The translations under genes and the position numbers were made by a program. Shown one piece after another: positions 60,761-64,000 of a stretch of DNA of 64,000 nt; the stretch's first letter is position 1, and every line of letters begins with the position of its first letter. The notes beneath the pieces are model-generated. The model saw only the letters and a list, made by a program, of their open reading frames with translations. It ran no database searches and had not been told where the DNA came from. The DNA is taken from positions 72,563,501-72,627,500 of the forward strand of contig OY856411.1 of the NCBI GenBank assembly GCA_963693085.1, in the 5' to 3' direction. The DNA is from Alisma plantago-aquatica. Taxonomy: Eukaryota > Streptophyta > Magnoliopsida > Alismatales > Alismataceae.

Positions 60761-61030
60761 TCAAATTATAGAAAATACTAGTTACTTCCTTGAAATTATC
60801 AAAGAAGGATTAGTGAACATTGGACCGATTGCAAAGATATAGGATATGATCTCCTCTATTAGATTTCTTTTCAAGCTATCATGTCTACCACAATAAAGTT
60901 GGTTATGACAAGCAATAAAAGGTTAACAGATGTTATACAACTTTTTCTGAAAATATATAACATCGTTAGATGTACTTACACTTTGTTAATACTAATATTA
61001 TCTAGTCTCTGTCCACCCACAATAGTCACT
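60761..61030 (+). other. Upstream region and candidate splice acceptor of the B3-like gene
   Basis: The open frame extends upstream to an ATG at 60881, but that part codes for a hydrophobic, motif-free stretch. A branch-point-like TACTAAT (60990-60996) followed by TATCTAG (acceptor AG at 61004-61005) suggests intron up to 61005, an exon from 61006, and translation from the ATG at 61031. Confidence 0.45.
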
Positions 61031-61633
61031 ATGAACTGGGCCTCTATGGAAATGTTAAAGTTCCCTATTGAAGAACAATTGGACATCATCCTAGATGATC
61101 GTTCCTTAAACCAATTGGCCATACCCAAACATTGGCGTTTTCTAAAAGGAAGACACTACAGGCCTGGTAAAGTGACCATAAATTTTGGCAATTATTCACA
61201 TGTTATCGAGGTTGAGTATGATTTGGCGGGAAATCTTGTATCAAAATTAGGTTGGAATGATTGGATTGAAAATATGCATGTGGGCCGTAGAGACAGGCTT
61301 TTTCTCCGTCCAGTTGGCAATAATACCATCAAAGTTTGGATAACTAACATCAACTGCGAGACCCCCGATCATCTACGGCAATATGAGCGCACGGCGGAGG
61401 ATATCAGCTCGAGTTCGGACGAATCTGATTATGAGGCCCCTGTCAGTTTAGATTCGTCTAAATACAGTGAGGAGCTCCGTGACATAGCACGATCATCAAA
61501 AAGGCCACGGTAAGTCCAATTAACAAATATAATTGTCAAGACAAAAAATTTGTGTTTACACTTTTTGTCTGAAAGCAATCAATACTCATAGCAGCTTTCT
61601 TTTCTGAACTTTAGGAGAAGATCTCCACAATGA
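61031..61633 (+). CDS. B3-domain-like DNA-binding protein, two exons, intact
   Basis: Exon 1 runs from the ATG at 61031 to 61509. Intron 61510-61614 (105 bp) has donor GTAAGT and acceptor CTTTAG. Exon 2 adds RRSPQ and a TGA at 61631-61633. Without splicing the frame ends at 61511-61513, inside the donor. The B3-like domain spans about residues 22-105: LAIPKHWRFL, then GKVTINFGNYSHVIEVEYD, KLGWNDWIENMHVGRRDRLFLRP and IKVWITN, matching the IP---F, GW--F and GD-L-F blocks of plant B3 (REM-type) domains. GRRDRL replaces the usual GD. An acidic Ser-rich stretch follows (SSSSDESDYE), then a basic tail KRPRRR, a likely nuclear signal. Such proteins bind DNA in the nucleus. It lies just upstream of, and parallel to, a CACTA transposase remnant, so it may be transposon cargo rather than a host gene. 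An alternative in-frame start is 60881. Confidence 0.55.
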
Positions 61634-61918
61634 TAAGTCCTCGAAGTTACTGATGCGGGATTATGTTGGTGTAGTATTTAGTTGTCTATCTATCTAGACT
61701 TGTCTGTATTAATAGGTTTTTTAATTATGCGCATGTTTAGGGGTACACCAACCCCTTTGTGTAGTTATTGTTTAGGGGTACACCCCTGTGTGTGGATGTA
61801 AAAAGAGATTAATGAATGGAACTGAAAGTTGCTACATGAATTCTTATAACTGAAGTGTGTGTTCCATGTTAATATGACGTACTTACTCATATGTTATATG
61901 TTTTACTATTTTTATAGA
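61634..61918 (+). other. Spacer between the B3-like gene and TNP2
   Basis: T-rich sequence with a GGGGTACACC motif repeated at 61739 and 61773. A possible polyadenylation signal region (TTAATGAATGG, about 61810) lies here. Just before the TNP2 start is TTTTTATAG (61910-61918), a plausible splice acceptor. Confidence 0.4.
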
Positions 61919-64000
61919 ATGGATAAGTCTTGGATAGCAGAGGATGACCGAACCAGCACTAAATACTTATGTGGAGTATCTAAATTTTTGGATTTTGCTT
62001 TTGAACATTCATCGATTGGAGACAATATTGTATGCCCATGTAGAAAGTGTTATAATGTATACTAGGTCACCAGAAAGACTGCATTGAGCCATCTACTATG
62101 GCATGGCTTCTTACCAAGCTATATTTCTTGGGCTTTTCATGGTGAAGATGTCGATGTTCAAATGGATGCTCCTACTGATCAGGGAGATTTCCTTAATGCT
62201 GAAAATTTACAAAATATGTTGCATGATACTTTTTTGAGTTTCAGTGAAGATGGAAATACAGAAGGAGTGGAGCTATCTAGTGATCAACATTTCAATACTA
62301 AAACATTTTATATCTTTTTAAAGGATTCTGAGATAGAATTATATCCAGGGTGTAAGAAATATAGCAAACTTGATTGCATCCTAGAATTCTATCACCTGGT
62401 TTGTCTTAATGGCTTGAGTAAGAAAGCATCATCTATGTTTCTTACATTCTTTAAGAAGATGCTACCAGAAGAAGAACAGTTACCTAATTCATTTTATGAG
62501 CTAAAAAAGACGATTATGGGGTTGGGCTTAGATTATGTGAAGATTCATGTTTGTCCAAATGGTTGCATGTTTTTTTGGAAGGATTCTGCTGATAAAGATG
62601 TCTGTGATACATGTGGAGCATCAAGATGGAAACCGATTACAATCCCAGATGATGATGACGAGCTTGCAAAAAAACCCAAGAGAATACCTATCAAAGTGCT
62701 CAGACACTTTCACTTATACCCCGCCTAATGCGGTTATTCATGTCATCAAAAACCTCATCCTCAATGAGGTGGCATGCAGAAGAATATGAAAAAGATGACA
62801 AGTTAAGGCACCCAGTTGATTCACCTTCATGGAAAACATTTGATGTGATGCATCCAGAATTTGCTGTAGACGCTAGAAACCTTCGATTGGGACTTGCAAC
62901 TGACGGATTTAATCCTTTTGGGACAATGAGTACTTCTTACAGTACATGGCCTGTAGTGATTATTCCATATAATTTACCTCCTTGGTTGTGCATGAATTAA
63001 CCATATTTTATGTTGTCCCTACTCATTCCTAGACCAGCTTCACCCGGAAATATAGATGTGTACTTGCGTCCATTGATTGATGATTTGAAAGAATTATGGG
63101 ATACTGGTGTACATACATATGACGCTAGAACCAAGGAATTCTTTTAGATGCGTGCTTCTTTATTATGGATAATTAGTGATTTTCCAGGATATGCACATCT
63201 ATCTGGTTGGATTACTAAAGGCTACAAAGCATGTCCCTATTGTAATAAAGATATTGTCTCACATCGGTTGCCACATAGCCGTAAAGTTTGCTACAGAGGA
63301 CATTGTAGGTTTTTGCCAACTAGCCACAGATTCTGAAAAGAAGCAAAGGCATTTGACGATGAGCAAGAATTTAGGTGTCCACCTAAACCTCCTTCTGGAG
63401 CTCAAATCTTGTCACAATTGGAGGGCATAACAACTATAATTGGTAAGAAAAGGCCAAGAGGTAAGGATTCAACACACAATTGGGAAAGGAAAAGCATATT
63501 TTTTGAGCTACCATATTGGAAAACTAACATTGTAAGGCACAATCTCGATGTCATGCACATTGAGAAGAATATATGTGAGAGTATTGTTGGAACATTGCTA
63601 GGTTTGAAGGATAAAAGTAAGGACAACTTGAATGCAAGGAAGTATTTGGAGGATATGGGAATCATATTTCCGCTTCATCCAAAAACTGTTGGTAAATATG
63701 CCATCCTACCTCCAGCTTGCTATACAATGAAAAAAGATGAAAAAATATTATTTTGCGACCTCCTAAAATCTGTCAAAGTTCCATACGGATATGCGTCTAA
63801 TATATCTAGATGTGCACGACCGAAGGATTAGAAGATGCTACTAATGAAAAGTCACGATTATCACGTGCTGATGCAACAACTTTTGCCATTAGCTGTCACT
63901 GTGTCCTTGCCCAGTAAGAATGATAAGTTATGTATTGTTAATCTTTGTCACTATTTTCAAAGGTTGTATACTAAAGTCATAGATCCAATTGATTTTTCTG
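61919..64000 (+). pseudogene. CACTA (En/Spm) TNP2-type transposase, decayed, runs off the window
   Basis: The MDKSWI start at 61919 and CPCRKCYN motif are the Transpos_assoc N-terminal zinc domain, followed by LLWHGFLPSYISWAFHGE. The Transposase_21 core follows: KILVCPNGC-like VKIHVCPNGCMFFWKD with CDTCGASRW, then RLFMSSKTSSSMRWHAE, LRHPVDSPSWKTFD, LRLGLATDGFNPFGTMS, YSTWPVVIIPYNLPPWLCM, DFPGYAHLSGW, KACPYC, and LPYWKTNIVRHNLDVMHIEKNICESIVGTLL as separate blocks. The DUF4218 start (KSHDYHVLMQQLLPLAV) is near 63845. Damage: stop at 62063-62065, frameshift near 62720, and stops at 62998-63000, 63145-63147, 63334-63336 and 63829-63831. TNP2 would cut and rejoin the CACTA termini. The C-terminus lies beyond the window. 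Confidence 0.9.

Noticed and set aside
60881..61030. Upstream ATG at 60881 as the start of the B3-like protein
   Set aside because: The extra 50 residues are hydrophobic and motif-free, and the stretch holds a branch-point and acceptor signal, so it is more likely intron. It was kept only as an alternative.

Overview
The window is plant nuclear DNA from a repeat-dense, AT-rich region of what is probably a large genome. Nearly everything recognisable is a transposable element, mostly LTR retrotransposons nested in one another. The evidence for a plant is the mix of lineages: Tekay/Del-type chromoviruses with a chromodomain and initiator-Met primer sites, Athila-type Ty3/gypsy elements with the TGGCGCC-type primer site, LINE zf-RVT and RNase H fragments, and a CACTA (En/Spm) TNP2 transposase. 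The species cannot be named from this. No tRNA, rRNA or CRISPR locus was seen. The only candidate for an intact cellular-type gene is a B3-domain-like coding region near 61 kb.

Layout, left to right. 1-5538 is the 3' end of a plus-strand Tekay chromovirus (element D: integrase, chromodomain, then a long LTR). D sits inside the left LTR of a minus-strand element (element C, 5539-10360). 10361-17110 is old, badly decayed sequence that includes an Athila-type pol remnant (E1). 17112-26384 looks like the LTR of a second Athila-type element (E2), split by a complete minus-strand non-coding LTR element (element A, 17827-26327, TSD TTAAA, two LTRs of 3058 bp). E2 continues with primer site, gag and protease to 31273. 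Its protease is interrupted by a copia-like solo LTR (28752-30887). E2 lacks RT-integrase and ends in non-coding 3' sequence. A third Athila-type element (E3) has its primer site at 35843 and decayed but complete gag-PR-RT-RNaseH-IN to about 41400.

42238-42920 is a hairpin-rich subterminal array of CACTA type. 43-50 kb is mostly unassigned, with two minus-strand LINE fragments and small tandem repeats. A CACTA terminus lies at 50151. Between it and the TNP2 transposase (61919 to the window end) lie a GC-rich leader, LINE pieces, a minus-strand Tekay RT remnant and a second complete non-coding LTR element (element B, 51996-60185, TSD GAAAG). The B3-like gene (61031-61633, one intron) lies between that nest and TNP2 in the same orientation, so it may be CACTA cargo.

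Elements A, B and probably C are large-LTR, non-coding (LARD-like) elements. All have an initiator-Met primer site and LTRs of about 3.1 kb holding a GC-rich island, with little or no coding capacity. They presumably depend on an autonomous chromovirus for their proteins. Tekay remnants in the window (D, and 51240-51990) are possible relatives of such a partner, but that link is inference.
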